Source: Solobacterium sp.
GTDB lineage: Bacteria > Bacillota_I > Bacilli_A > Erysipelotrichales > Erysipelotrichaceae
Direction: 5' to 3'
Length of the DNA: 51,415 nucleotides
NCBI GenBank assembly: GCA_017510405.1
Contig: JAFWNG010000017.1
Location: 1-51,415 of the forward strand
Both the position numbers and the translations under genes were made by a program. Below the pieces are notes generated by a model. The model saw only the letters and a list, made by a program, of their open reading frames with translations, made no database searches and had not been told where the DNA came from. Each line of letters opens with the position of its first letter. The first letter of the stretch is position 1. This document shows, piece after piece, positions 27,078 through 34,156 of the stretch.

Positions 27078-27935
27078 ATGCTGCGAATATGCTCAAAAGA
27101 AGAGTTTATTGACTATATTGATTTTGCTTATGAACTGGCTTCCGATCTGACAAAGTCCGGATATCCGACATACTGTGACGGAGTCAAGACAAAGGCAATG
27201 TTTATGGAGCGGTCACTAAAGGCATTTGACCGAGAGACCGAACAGATACTTCTGTTTGAATATGAAGGAAAAGTCGATGGGCTGATCCACTATTATTTCC
27301 TGCCGGAAGACAATTATCTGGATACATGTTTTTTTCTGGCAGATAAAGCGATCGACCGGGCTCTTTCCGAGTTCCGGGCTTATGCCGCGGCAAACTTCCC
27401 CGGATATGACCTGTTCCTGGGATTCCCTGCCGACAATCAAACGGCTGTAAACTTCCTTGCCGGGCATGGATTTGAATGTATTGAAAGTGATTATAACAAT
27501 ACTTCCTTCCTGACTCGTTTCGAGCATATTAAAGAAAACAGGAATGTGATCCGGATCAGGCAGGACAATTACAGACTCTTTCAGATGCTTCACAACCAGA
27601 TCGAAGGCGACATGTACTGGAATTCCGAAAGAATATATGAAGATCTGGATCACTGGACCGTCTATGTAAAGGAAAAGGAAGGAAAACCGCTGGGAGCCGT
27701 CTATTACATGGATGCCCGAGACGGATGGTTTGAAATATTTGGAATCGACATAGACCGTGACGCCTATGATCCGGAACTGTTTAAAGAGCTGCTTGAGGCT
27801 GCGCTGTTTGATGCCAGAAGCAGAAACGGCAGAGTGATGACCTTCTTCTGCGACGAGGAATATGAATGGGCCGCAAAGGAATGCGGATTCGACTGTATCG
27901 GGAAGTATCTCTGCTATAAAACACATCTGGAGTAA
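27078..27935 (+). CDS. GNAT-like acetyltransferase
   Basis: 285 residues with two GNAT-like halves. The N-terminal half contains the DGLIHYYFLPEDNYLD strand pair and VNFLAGHGFECIESDY; the C-terminal half has PLGAVYYMDARDGWFEIFGI and a C-terminal AAKECGFDCIGKYL typical of the GNAT last strand. Clear acetyl-CoA loops (R/Q-x-x-G-x-G/A) are not seen, so activity is less certain than family fold. GAGAGAGG precedes the ATG, 37 bp after the reductase. Confidence 0.65.
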   Translation: MLRICSKEEFIDYIDFAYELASDLTKSGYPTYCDGVKTKAMFMERSLKAFDRETEQILLFEYEGKVDGLIHYYFLPEDNYLDTCFFLADKAIDRALSEFRAYAAANFPGYDLFLGFPADNQTAVNFLAGHGFECIESDYNNTSFLTRFEHIKENRNVIRIRQDNYRLFQMLHNQIEGDMYWNSERIYEDLDHWTVYVKEKEGKPLGAVYYMDARDGWFEIFGIDIDRDAYDPELFKELLEAALFDARSRNGRVMTFFCDEEYEWAAKECGFDCIGKYLCYKTHLE

Positions 27936-28049
27936 TAAGCCAGGCATGTCTGCCTGCTTCAATGCGTTCCCGTGCGGACGCGAGGCCATATTCCGGTGAC
28001 TGTTATTCCCCTTGGGAAGCAGTGACTGCAGATGCATAGATCTTCTGTT

Positions 28050-28200
28050 TGTTTTTGCCGGAATCATTGATAAAATAAGAATGCATCGGAGGACAGTGTG
28101 CCGCAGCACAGGGGATCGTAAATCAGGAAGATTTGCAGGCCGCCTGTCAGATAAGATGTCGGGTGAGCCCGGTAGGATGTTTTTGCATCGCCGGGTTTTA
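28050..28200 (+). promoter_or_regulatory. Promoter and leader with terminator before a GNAT gene
   Basis: TTGCCG near 28050 and TAAAAT near 28073 (17-18 bp apart) form a promoter. The roughly 120-nt leader ends in a terminator: CCCGG (28168-28172) and GATG (28176-28179) pair with CATC (28186-28189) and CCGGG (28191-28195), followed by TTTTATATA. The ribosome-binding site and ATG 28226 come right after, so this is an attenuator-like arrangement. The leader holds a GCATCGG similar to the terminator's 3' arm. I cannot match it to a known riboswitch. It may equally be a stray terminator. Confidence 0.4.
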
Positions 28201-28225
28201 TATATCCGGCAGACAGGAGGTAAAG

Positions 28226-28759
28226 ATGAGCAGAACCCCAGTAACATTAGTCCCTTTGAAGAATGAAGACAGAGAACAGTTTATCAAAGGCAATCAGAAA
28301 GCTTTCAAGTATGGCGCCACCGAAGAGTTCGGAATGAGAGATGAGCATTTCGAAGAAGACGGAGAGATCATTTCCAGAGAAACGATCGAACAGTCGATCG
28401 ATCACGGAGAAGCATACAGGATCATGCTGGACGAGAAGCCTGTCGGAGGCGTTATCGTTCATATCGAGCAGGACAGAGGAGATCTGGAGATCCTGTTTGT
28501 GGATCCTGAGGCCCACAGCAAAGGGATCGGCTATGCTGCCTGGTGTCAGATCGAAAAGATGTTTCCGAGTGTAAAGGTATGGGAAACTCTGACACCGTAT
28601 TTTGAGACAAGAAACATTCATTTCTATGTCAACCGCTGCGGCTTTCACATCGTTGAATTCTATAACGACCATCATCGCGGCCCGGCTGCAGATGATGCCG
28701 GTGACGGCGATGAACATTCGCTTGAAGGAATGTTCCGATTTGAAAAGAGAATGCGGTAA
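28226..28759 (+). CDS. GNAT N-acetyltransferase
   Basis: A 177-residue GNAT protein. Core motif A is clear: LEILFVDPEAHSKGIGYAAW (Q/S-x-G-I-G-x-A), with VWETLTPYFETRNIHFYVNR and CGFHIVEFYNDHH forming the last strands. The start is fixed by AGGAGGTAAAG before ATG 28226. Expression may be controlled by the terminator in its leader. Acceptor substrate unknown. Confidence 0.85.
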   Translation: MSRTPVTLVPLKNEDREQFIKGNQKAFKYGATEEFGMRDEHFEEDGEIISRETIEQSIDHGEAYRIMLDEKPVGGVIVHIEQDRGDLEILFVDPEAHSKGIGYAAWCQIEKMFPSVKVWETLTPYFETRNIHFYVNRCGFHIVEFYNDHHRGPAADDAGDGDEHSLEGMFRFEKRMR

Positions 28760-28777
28760 TTTCCGCTTTAAAACACC

Positions 28778-28808
28778 TTGACTGCACCCTTAGGGGACAG
28801 CTTATGGT
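28778..28808 (+). promoter_or_regulatory. MerR-type promoter with 19-bp spacer
   Basis: TTGACT (28778-28783) and TATGGT (28803-28808) are separated by 19 bp, longer than the optimal 17, with an imperfect dyad (ACCCTTAGG / ACCATAAGC on the opposite strand) inside. This is the standard MerR-activated promoter, directly ahead of a MerR gene, so autoregulation is expected. Confidence 0.6.
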
Positions 28809-28827
28809 TTAAGTGGAGGTGATCAAC

Positions 28828-29682
28828 ATGCTGGTCAATGAAGCTGCTAAGCTGTCGGGAACGACGAAGAAAGCAATTGAATACTATTGTCAGAAAGGTC
28901 TTCTGTGCCCTGCGTTTTCAGAGAACGGCTACAGAGTTTTCACTGCGGAAGATGTCGAATGTCTGAAAAAGATCTCTCTTTTGCGAAGTCTGGGAGTGTC
29001 GGTCGAAGACATCAGAGATCTTCTTAACCGAAATGACAGCGCACCTTTTCAGAGAATCATTGAAGAACGCGAGCGGGAACTTCAGAAAACGAAAGAACAG
29101 AACGAACTACTGAAGGAACTGGCTGTTTCGATGGACTGGAACACAGTACATCGAAAGGCAGCTGCCGCAGTAAGCAGACAGTCTGTTACCGATAGATTGG
29201 TCAAAGCCTTTCCGGGTTTCTGGGGGAAATCTCTGGCTGTTCATTTCGGGCGCTTCCTGCAGGATCCTGTCCGGACCGCGGAACAGGAAAATGCCTATCG
29301 TGAGATCTGTGAATATCTTGACGGCGTACAGTTTGAAGTCCCGGAAGAACTGGAAATCTATCTTGATGAAATGAATACGGAAGCCGGTCAGGAGGCGGTC
29401 CTCTCAGCAGACGCTGCGTTGTCCGATGCCGCAGACGATCCGGAAAACTGGCTGAAGAATAATCAGGAGATCATTGAGAAGTACCGCGAATTCATACAGT
29501 CAGCTGAATATCAGAGTTCTCCCGGCGCGAAGCTGATGGAACTGTTAAGGAAGTTCACGCAGGAACAGGGATACAACACCATATTTATCCCTGCTATGAG
29601 AAGACTCAGTCCTGCTTATGACGAATACATCAGAAAACTTCAGAAAGCAGATCAGATATATTCTCAACAATATCAAGAGTGA
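28828..29682 (+). CDS. MerR-family transcriptional regulator
   Basis: 284 residues. The N-terminal winged HTH reads LVNEAAKLSGTTKKAIEYYC, then YRVFTAEDVECLKKISLLRS and GVSVEDIRDLL, as in MerR proteins, followed by the coiled-coil dimerisation helix (ERERELQKTKEQNELLKELA). The 170-residue C-terminal part is a helical effector domain larger than in metal-sensing MerR, resembling multidrug-type members; no cysteine metal site is seen. GGAGGTGATCAAC precedes ATG 28828. Confidence 0.88.
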   Translation: MLVNEAAKLSGTTKKAIEYYCQKGLLCPAFSENGYRVFTAEDVECLKKISLLRSLGVSVEDIRDLLNRNDSAPFQRIIEERERELQKTKEQNELLKELAVSMDWNTVHRKAAAAVSRQSVTDRLVKAFPGFWGKSLAVHFGRFLQDPVRTAEQENAYREICEYLDGVQFEVPEELEIYLDEMNTEAGQEAVLSADAALSDAADDPENWLKNNQEIIEKYREFIQSAEYQSSPGAKLMELLRKFTQEQGYNTIFIPAMRRLSPAYDEYIRKLQKADQIYSQQYQE

Positions 29683-29697
29683 ACAATACCGCTTCAG

Positions 29698-29753
29698 CAA
29701 AAACAGTCTCCTTTTCACATGGTCTTACGGCCTGGAAAGGCGACTGTTTTTTT
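29698..29753 (+). terminator. Terminator of the merR-like gene
   Basis: AAACAGTC (29701-29708) plus a CCTTTTC extension pairs with GGAAAGG and GACTGTTT (to about 29749), followed by T residues. Confidence 0.75.
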
Positions 29754-30039
29754 ACTGTCGAAATGCCATTCTGCTTCTGCTGTATGATCATGGGATGAAT
29801 ATCATGAATAAGCCTTTTATTCTTAACGGTTCTTTTAGAAGCGCTTCGCGGCACCGGTATTCCTCAGCCTTCTTTATTGCCCCGAGATCGCCTGTAAAGA
29901 TAGTAATCTTCCTGTAACGGTCACCTGCGCTTCCCTGTATAAGCGGTTGTCGGAAGTTTACGATTCCTTTCAGACACGCGACTTTTCTAATTATGAAAAG
30001 TATGCGCCATCTTCTTTCTTAAGAGAACTGCACAGATGC
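29754..30039 (-). other. Gap with an unassigned minus-strand open frame
   Basis: On the minus strand 30018-29788 is open for 76 codons without a usable start (GIVNFRQPLIQGSAGDRYRK, then ITIFTGDLGAIKKAEEYRCR, ending in TGA). It reads like protein rather than noise but I cannot name a family; it may be the tail of a lost gene. TATACT at 30040-30045 is the probable -10 for the CotH gene. Confidence 0.25.
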
Positions 30040-30076
30040 TATACTGAAAAAAATGATTTATGAGGTCATGTGTTTT

Positions 30077-32614
30077 ATGAAGAAACAATTGCGTATGCGT
30101 CCTGTTTTCCTTTTTCTGATCATGGTTCTTTCTCTGTGCATTTCCATCCTGCCGGTCAGTGCGGAAGAAAACGAAGAACCGCAGCCGGACAACGGCATTC
30201 CCGTTGTTTATATCAACATCGATGAATCACAAGGCAGCATCGAGGATATGATCGCAAGCGAGGATCACAGTGTTTACTGCTGCGGCACCATAAGCATTGA
30301 TGTGCCGGAAGGTTTTCATTATTCGGATTTTCCGGACCTGCCGTGCGATAGTGTTTCAGAGCTTTCCATGAGTATCCGCGGCCGCGGCAATTCCACCTGG
30401 GTAAGAAATGAAAAGAAGCCGTTCAAGATCAAGCTGGATAAAAAAACCGAGCTGTTCGGTCTGGGCAAAAACAAGCACTGGGCGCTGATTGCCAATGCAA
30501 GCGATAATTCCCTGCTCCGGGACAGGATCTCCGCCTGGCTCGGTGATGAGGTCGGCTTTGATTTCACGCCCCGCGGTGTGCCGGTCGATCTTGTCATGAG
30601 GGGCCAACAATACGGCGAAAAGTATCTTGGCAGCTATTATTTCACCGAAACGGTGCGCATTGACGATAACCGCATTGAAATCGACGAGCTGGAAGAGGAT
30701 GATACGGAATATCCGGACATCACCGGCGGCTATCTGCTCAAATGCGGCACCCAGGAACCGGAGGACTCACCGGACCGATTCTATACAAAACGGGGAATGC
30801 TGCTGGCTACAGACACCCCCTCCTTCGCCGAGGACGACTATAGCAGCCCTGCCCAGCAGGAATATATCCAGAATCACATCGATCTGGTGGAAGATACGGT
30901 CTATGCGGAAGGCACCGCTTACCGTGATCTGATCGATGCGGACTCCGCTGCCAGATACTGGCTGTTCCAGGACTTCTGCAAAAACTTTGACGCCTGGGTC
31001 ACCGGTTCCACCTACTTCTATAAGACACGGGATACTGGCGGAGTGACAGGAAAGATCTTCTTCGGTCCGTTATGGGATTTCGACTTTGCCTGGGATTACG
31101 GCTACAGCTATACCGGCCATATAAACATGTTCAGCTGGATGGGACCGATGTTCCGTGACAAAGAGGAAGGCGGCTTTGCGGATGAGATCAAAAAACAGTG
31201 GCCGGTATTCCGCGATGCCCTGGAAAGACTCATCGCCGACGGCGGCGTGATCGATCAGTATTATGAGGAAACCAGGCGTTCCGCCGAAGCTGACCGTCTC
31301 ATTAATTATCCCGATGAAACAGACTTTGATTATCTGCAGGCGGTCACACAGCTGAAGGAATGGATCCGAAACAGGCTTGCCTGGTATGACGCAGACTTCG
31401 TCAATACCGATCAGCTCATTCATAAAGTCTGGTTCATGTGCGACGATCAGGAAGTCAGCATACACTATGTAATGAACGGAAAACATCTCGAAACACCTGG
31501 AACAGATCCGGAAAAGGAAGGATATATCTTCATTGGCTGGTATGATGAAGACGGCAGTAATGTAGGTACCGGCCTGGATATCACAAGGGATATGGTCATT
31601 ACCGCACAGTTTGTCGCGGAAAGCGAAGCGACCATTGTTGAGGATATCGCTCTTCGCAAGAACAGTGATTTCATCGTCTTCAATCCCCGGTTCAACCTGT
31701 ATCAGATCATCTATTCCCCGGTGCCGCTCGATGCTCAGGATCAGAGAATTGAATGGGTCTCTTCTGATGAAACCATCGCGGCCGTCGATGAAGAAGGCCT
31801 GGTGACCACTTACAGTCCCGGAACAGTAACGCTGACCGCGGTCATGAAAAACGGAAAACGGAGGGATTTCACACTTTATATTCTGGAGGAAAGAATTATT
31901 CCGAAACCGGAATCCATCTTCCCCGAGGAAGAAATCATTTATATGAAGCCGGGTCAGCAGGTGCCGCTGTATATCGATACCGTTCCCTCCCCTGCCAAGA
32001 TCAATGAATATACGTATGTTACCGGGGATGAAGAAGTAGTCACGGTCAGTAAACACGGTGTGCTGACTGCCGGAAAAACCGGGCAGACGACCGTCAGGGT
32101 CACGGCATTGATATTTAGTGATGATTATACGGAAACAACAGAACTGGAAACAGAAGTGACCGTCATTGTCAGAGAGAAAGAAGAACCGGAACCGGCAGAG
32201 ATCGTCTATACCGCGGTCTCCGGAGACACCTGCAGCTATACAAAAGGAACGTCAGCGCCGGTCGTGATCACCGTAAAGCGCAGCGAGGAGGATGAAAACT
32301 GCTTTGCGCATTTCACCGGCGTCAAAGCCGACGGCAGCGAACTGCGCAGGGATACGGATTACACAGCTAAATCCGGCAGTACCGTCATCACGCTCCAGTC
32401 AGCCTATCTGGAGACACTGGAACCGGGCAGCCATGAAATTCTTGTCAGCTTTGATGACGGAGAAGTCCAGCTAACGCTTAACATCACGGAGAGTGAGAAG
32501 AAGTACACTCCGGACACGTCTGACCATAACCATACAGGTCTGTATGCCGCGATGCTGGGAATATCCCTGCTTTCCGCCGCAGCTGCCCTGCTGCTGAAAA
32601 AGAAGTTCAGCTGA
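30077..32614 (+). CDS. CotH-kinase-domain surface protein with Big-2-like repeats and C-terminal anchor
   Basis: An 845-residue exported protein. Signal peptide: RPVFLFLIMVLSLCISILPV, cleaved after the following SAEE-adjacent alanine. The CotH domain (about 70-430) has SIRGRGNSTWVRNEKKPFKI, WALIANASDNSLLRDRIS and GPLWDFDFAWDYG, the atypical-kinase motifs of spore coat CotH. Then an InlB-type repeat (HYVMNGKHLETPGTDPEKEG; FIGWYDEDG), two bacterial Ig-like (Big-2) domains (IEWVSSDETIAAVDEEG; VTGDEEVVTVSKHGVLTAGK), an X2-like domain, and a C-terminal TPDTSDHNHTG plus membrane helix and KKK tail, similar to a degenerate sortase signal. Likely cell-wall displayed. ATG 30077 chosen for the signal peptide and GAGGT upstream. 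Confidence 0.85.
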   Translation: MKKQLRMRPVFLFLIMVLSLCISILPVSAEENEEPQPDNGIPVVYINIDESQGSIEDMIASEDHSVYCCGTISIDVPEGFHYSDFPDLPCDSVSELSMSIRGRGNSTWVRNEKKPFKIKLDKKTELFGLGKNKHWALIANASDNSLLRDRISAWLGDEVGFDFTPRGVPVDLVMRGQQYGEKYLGSYYFTETVRIDDNRIEIDELEEDDTEYPDITGGYLLKCGTQEPEDSPDRFYTKRGMLLATDTPSFAEDDYSSPAQQEYIQNHIDLVEDTVYAEGTAYRDLIDADSAARYWLFQDFCKNFDAWVTGSTYFYKTRDTGGVTGKIFFGPLWDFDFAWDYGYSYTGHINMFSWMGPMFRDKEEGGFADEIKKQWPVFRDALERLIADGGVIDQYYEETRRSAEADRLINYPDETDFDYLQAVTQLKEWIRNRLAWYDADFVNTDQLIHKVWFMCDDQEVSIHYVMNGKHLETPGTDPEKEGYIFIGWYDEDGSNVGTGLDITRDMVITAQFVAESEATIVEDIALRKNSDFIVFNPRFNLYQIIYSPVPLDAQDQRIEWVSSDETIAAVDEEGLVTTYSPGTVTLTAVMKNGKRRDFTLYILEERIIPKPESIFPEEEIIYMKPGQQVPLYIDTVPSPAKINEYTYVTGDEEVVTVSKHGVLTAGKTGQTTVRVTALIFSDDYTETTELETEVTVIVREKEEPEPAEIVYTAVSGDTCSYTKGTSAPVVITVKRSEEDENCFAHFTGVKADGSELRRDTDYTAKSGSTVITLQSAYLETLEPGSHEILVSFDDGEVQLTLNITESEKKYTPDTSDHNHTGLYAAMLGISLLSAAAALLLKKKFS

Positions 32615-32660
32615 GCATCTGCACATAAACAGGCATCCGCTATTTCCCAGATGCTTTATC

Positions 32661-32698
32661 CCGGATCCTGCTCTGATGACAGAGCGGGATTCTTTCTT
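32661..32698 (+). terminator. Terminator of the CotH gene
   Basis: GGATCCTGCTCT pairs with AGAGCGGGATTC (one G-T pair) around a GATGAC loop, followed by TTTCTTCTTT. Confidence 0.65.
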
Positions 32699-32860
32699 CT
32701 TTCCATCTATTCTGTTTTGGAGAAATATCTGTATAAAATATACTTTGTAACAGGACACAGCATGTCCGGTACGTAAAAACACGGCTTTTTCTCACTTTAT
32801 GTCGTGTTGTCAGGAAACCGGACGAGGCATACTTCAGTTGGCGAAAGGCGGTGGATCTGT

Positions 32861-33343
32861 ATGGATCAGGCAAAGATCGGGACATTGTTAAAAGAACTGA
32901 GAAAGGAAAAGAATCTGACTCAGGAACAGCTTGCTGAGAAGTTCAACGTTGCCGCAAGAACCGTATCCAGATGGGAAACCGGCAGTAATATGCCGGATCT
33001 GTCTGTTCTGGTAGAACTGGCGGACTTCTATGACGTTGAAATAAGGGAGATCCTGGACGGAGAAAGGAAAAGTGAGAGTATGGAAAAGGAAGAAAAAGAA
33101 ACTTTATTAAGAATAGCTGAGTATGCTGATCAGCAGAAAAGGAAGGCAATACTGAGAGCGGTCATTCTGTTTTCGCTGGAAATGATCTGCTGCGGGTATA
33201 CGATCGCTATGGTGATCATGGTACTCAAAGGCGGCGGTCAGATCAGCGCAGGATATGCTGTGGTGCCGGCACTTATCACAATTGCTTTTTCTGTTCTTCT
33301 GGCATTCAACGCAAAAGATTATGTGACATATAAGCAGAAGTGA
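32861..33343 (+). CDS. XRE-family regulator with two transmembrane helices
   Basis: 160 residues. Residues 1-68 are a Cro/C1 HTH (LLKELRKEKNLTQEQLAEKF; VAARTVSRWETGSNMPDLSV). A charged linker with KSESMEKEEKETLLRIAEYA leads to two membrane helices (AVILFSLEMICCGYTIAMVI; AGYAVVPALITIAFSVLLAF). This layout is common in Bacillota and may tether the DNA-binding domain to the membrane. Start from AAAGGCGGTGG upstream of ATG 32861. It shows what the truncated XRE gene at 16297 probably looked like. Confidence 0.85.
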   Translation: MDQAKIGTLLKELRKEKNLTQEQLAEKFNVAARTVSRWETGSNMPDLSVLVELADFYDVEIREILDGERKSESMEKEEKETLLRIAEYADQQKRKAILRAVILFSLEMICCGYTIAMVIMVLKGGGQISAGYAVVPALITIAFSVLLAFNAKDYVTYKQK

Positions 33344-33398
33344 TTTTATGTTTTCGTATCTCAGAGGATGATATTTCTATATTTGCCGAACAGAATTC

Positions 33399-33445
33399 AT
33401 CTTCTTTCTGTATCTTCCTACGGAAATGCAGAAAGAAGATTTTTC
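33399..33445 (+). terminator. Terminator of the XRE-membrane gene
   Basis: ATCTTCTTTCTG (33399-33410) pairs perfectly with CAGAAAGAAGAT (33429-33440), followed by five T residues. Confidence 0.85.
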
Positions 33446-33487
33446 ATTAGTGTATTAATATTTCAAGCCCATATGCAGTATACCGTC

Positions 33488-33535
33488 AAACGGTCAGCTG
33501 ATCATTGAAATGACAATTTTCCTGTAAAACGGTCA
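33488..33535 (+). promoter_or_regulatory. Direct repeats upstream of the molybdoenzyme operon
   Basis: AAACGGTCA occurs at 33488-33496 and again at 33527-33535, 39 bp apart, upstream of the ferredoxin-subunit gene. A TATGAT at 33547-33552 could be a -10, placing the second copy over the -35. Candidate activator sites. Confidence 0.35.
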
Positions 33536-33670
33536 TGTCAGCCGAATATGATGAATAAAACAGATATACTTATGTTAAGAATGCACAGACGGATCAGAAT
33601 CCCATCGTGTATATATGTTCATTCCAGCAAACAGCAACTAATGACTATTGATCCATCAAAAGGAGTTTCT

Positions 33671-34156
33671 ATGAAGCGTTTCGGATTTATCTATGACCAG
33701 AAGAAATGCATCGGCTGCAACGTCTGCCAGATGGCATGCAAGGATAAGAACAATCTGGAAATGGGCCTGTTCTTCCGCCGCGCCGACACGGTGAGCGCCG
33801 GCAAAGACCCATTAAAGTATTATCATTTCTCCGGTGCCTGCATCCATTGCGACGACGCGGAATGCGTGAAGCACTGCCCGACCGGCGCCATGTACCGGAA
33901 AAGCGACGGCACAGTCGGCCACCGGAAAGAAAAATGCATCGGCTGCGGAATCTGTACCAGAGTATGTCCGCAGGCCGCTCCAAAGCTCAGTTTCCGTGAC
34001 GGCCGAAGCGCCAAGTGCGACGGCTGCGCGGACTTACGGGCGATGGGAAAGAATCCGGCATGCGTGGATGCCTGTCTGACGCATTGCCTGCAGTTTGTGG
34101 ATTATGAGACCCTGAGTGGGCAGCAGGAAAGAAAGGCAGAGTACCCATGGGAATGA
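33671..34156 (+). CDS. Four-cluster ferredoxin subunit, DmsB-like
   Basis: A 161-residue electron-transfer protein. Sixteen cysteines form four [4Fe-4S] sites: C13/16/19/23, C57/60/65/69, C89/92/95/99 and C116/119/131/135, the pattern of DmsB/NrfC-type subunits. No Tat or Sec signal, so it works in the cytoplasm. It overlaps the next gene by 10 nt and surely passes electrons to that gene's molybdenum domain. AAGGAG 6 nt before ATG 33671 fixes the start; upstream in-frame ATGs lack one. It is shorter than E. coli DmsB (205). Confidence 0.9.
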   Translation: MKRFGFIYDQKKCIGCNVCQMACKDKNNLEMGLFFRRADTVSAGKDPLKYYHFSGACIHCDDAECVKHCPTGAMYRKSDGTVGHRKEKCIGCGICTRVCPQAAPKLSFRDGRSAKCDGCADLRAMGKNPACVDACLTHCLQFVDYETLSGQQERKAEYPWE

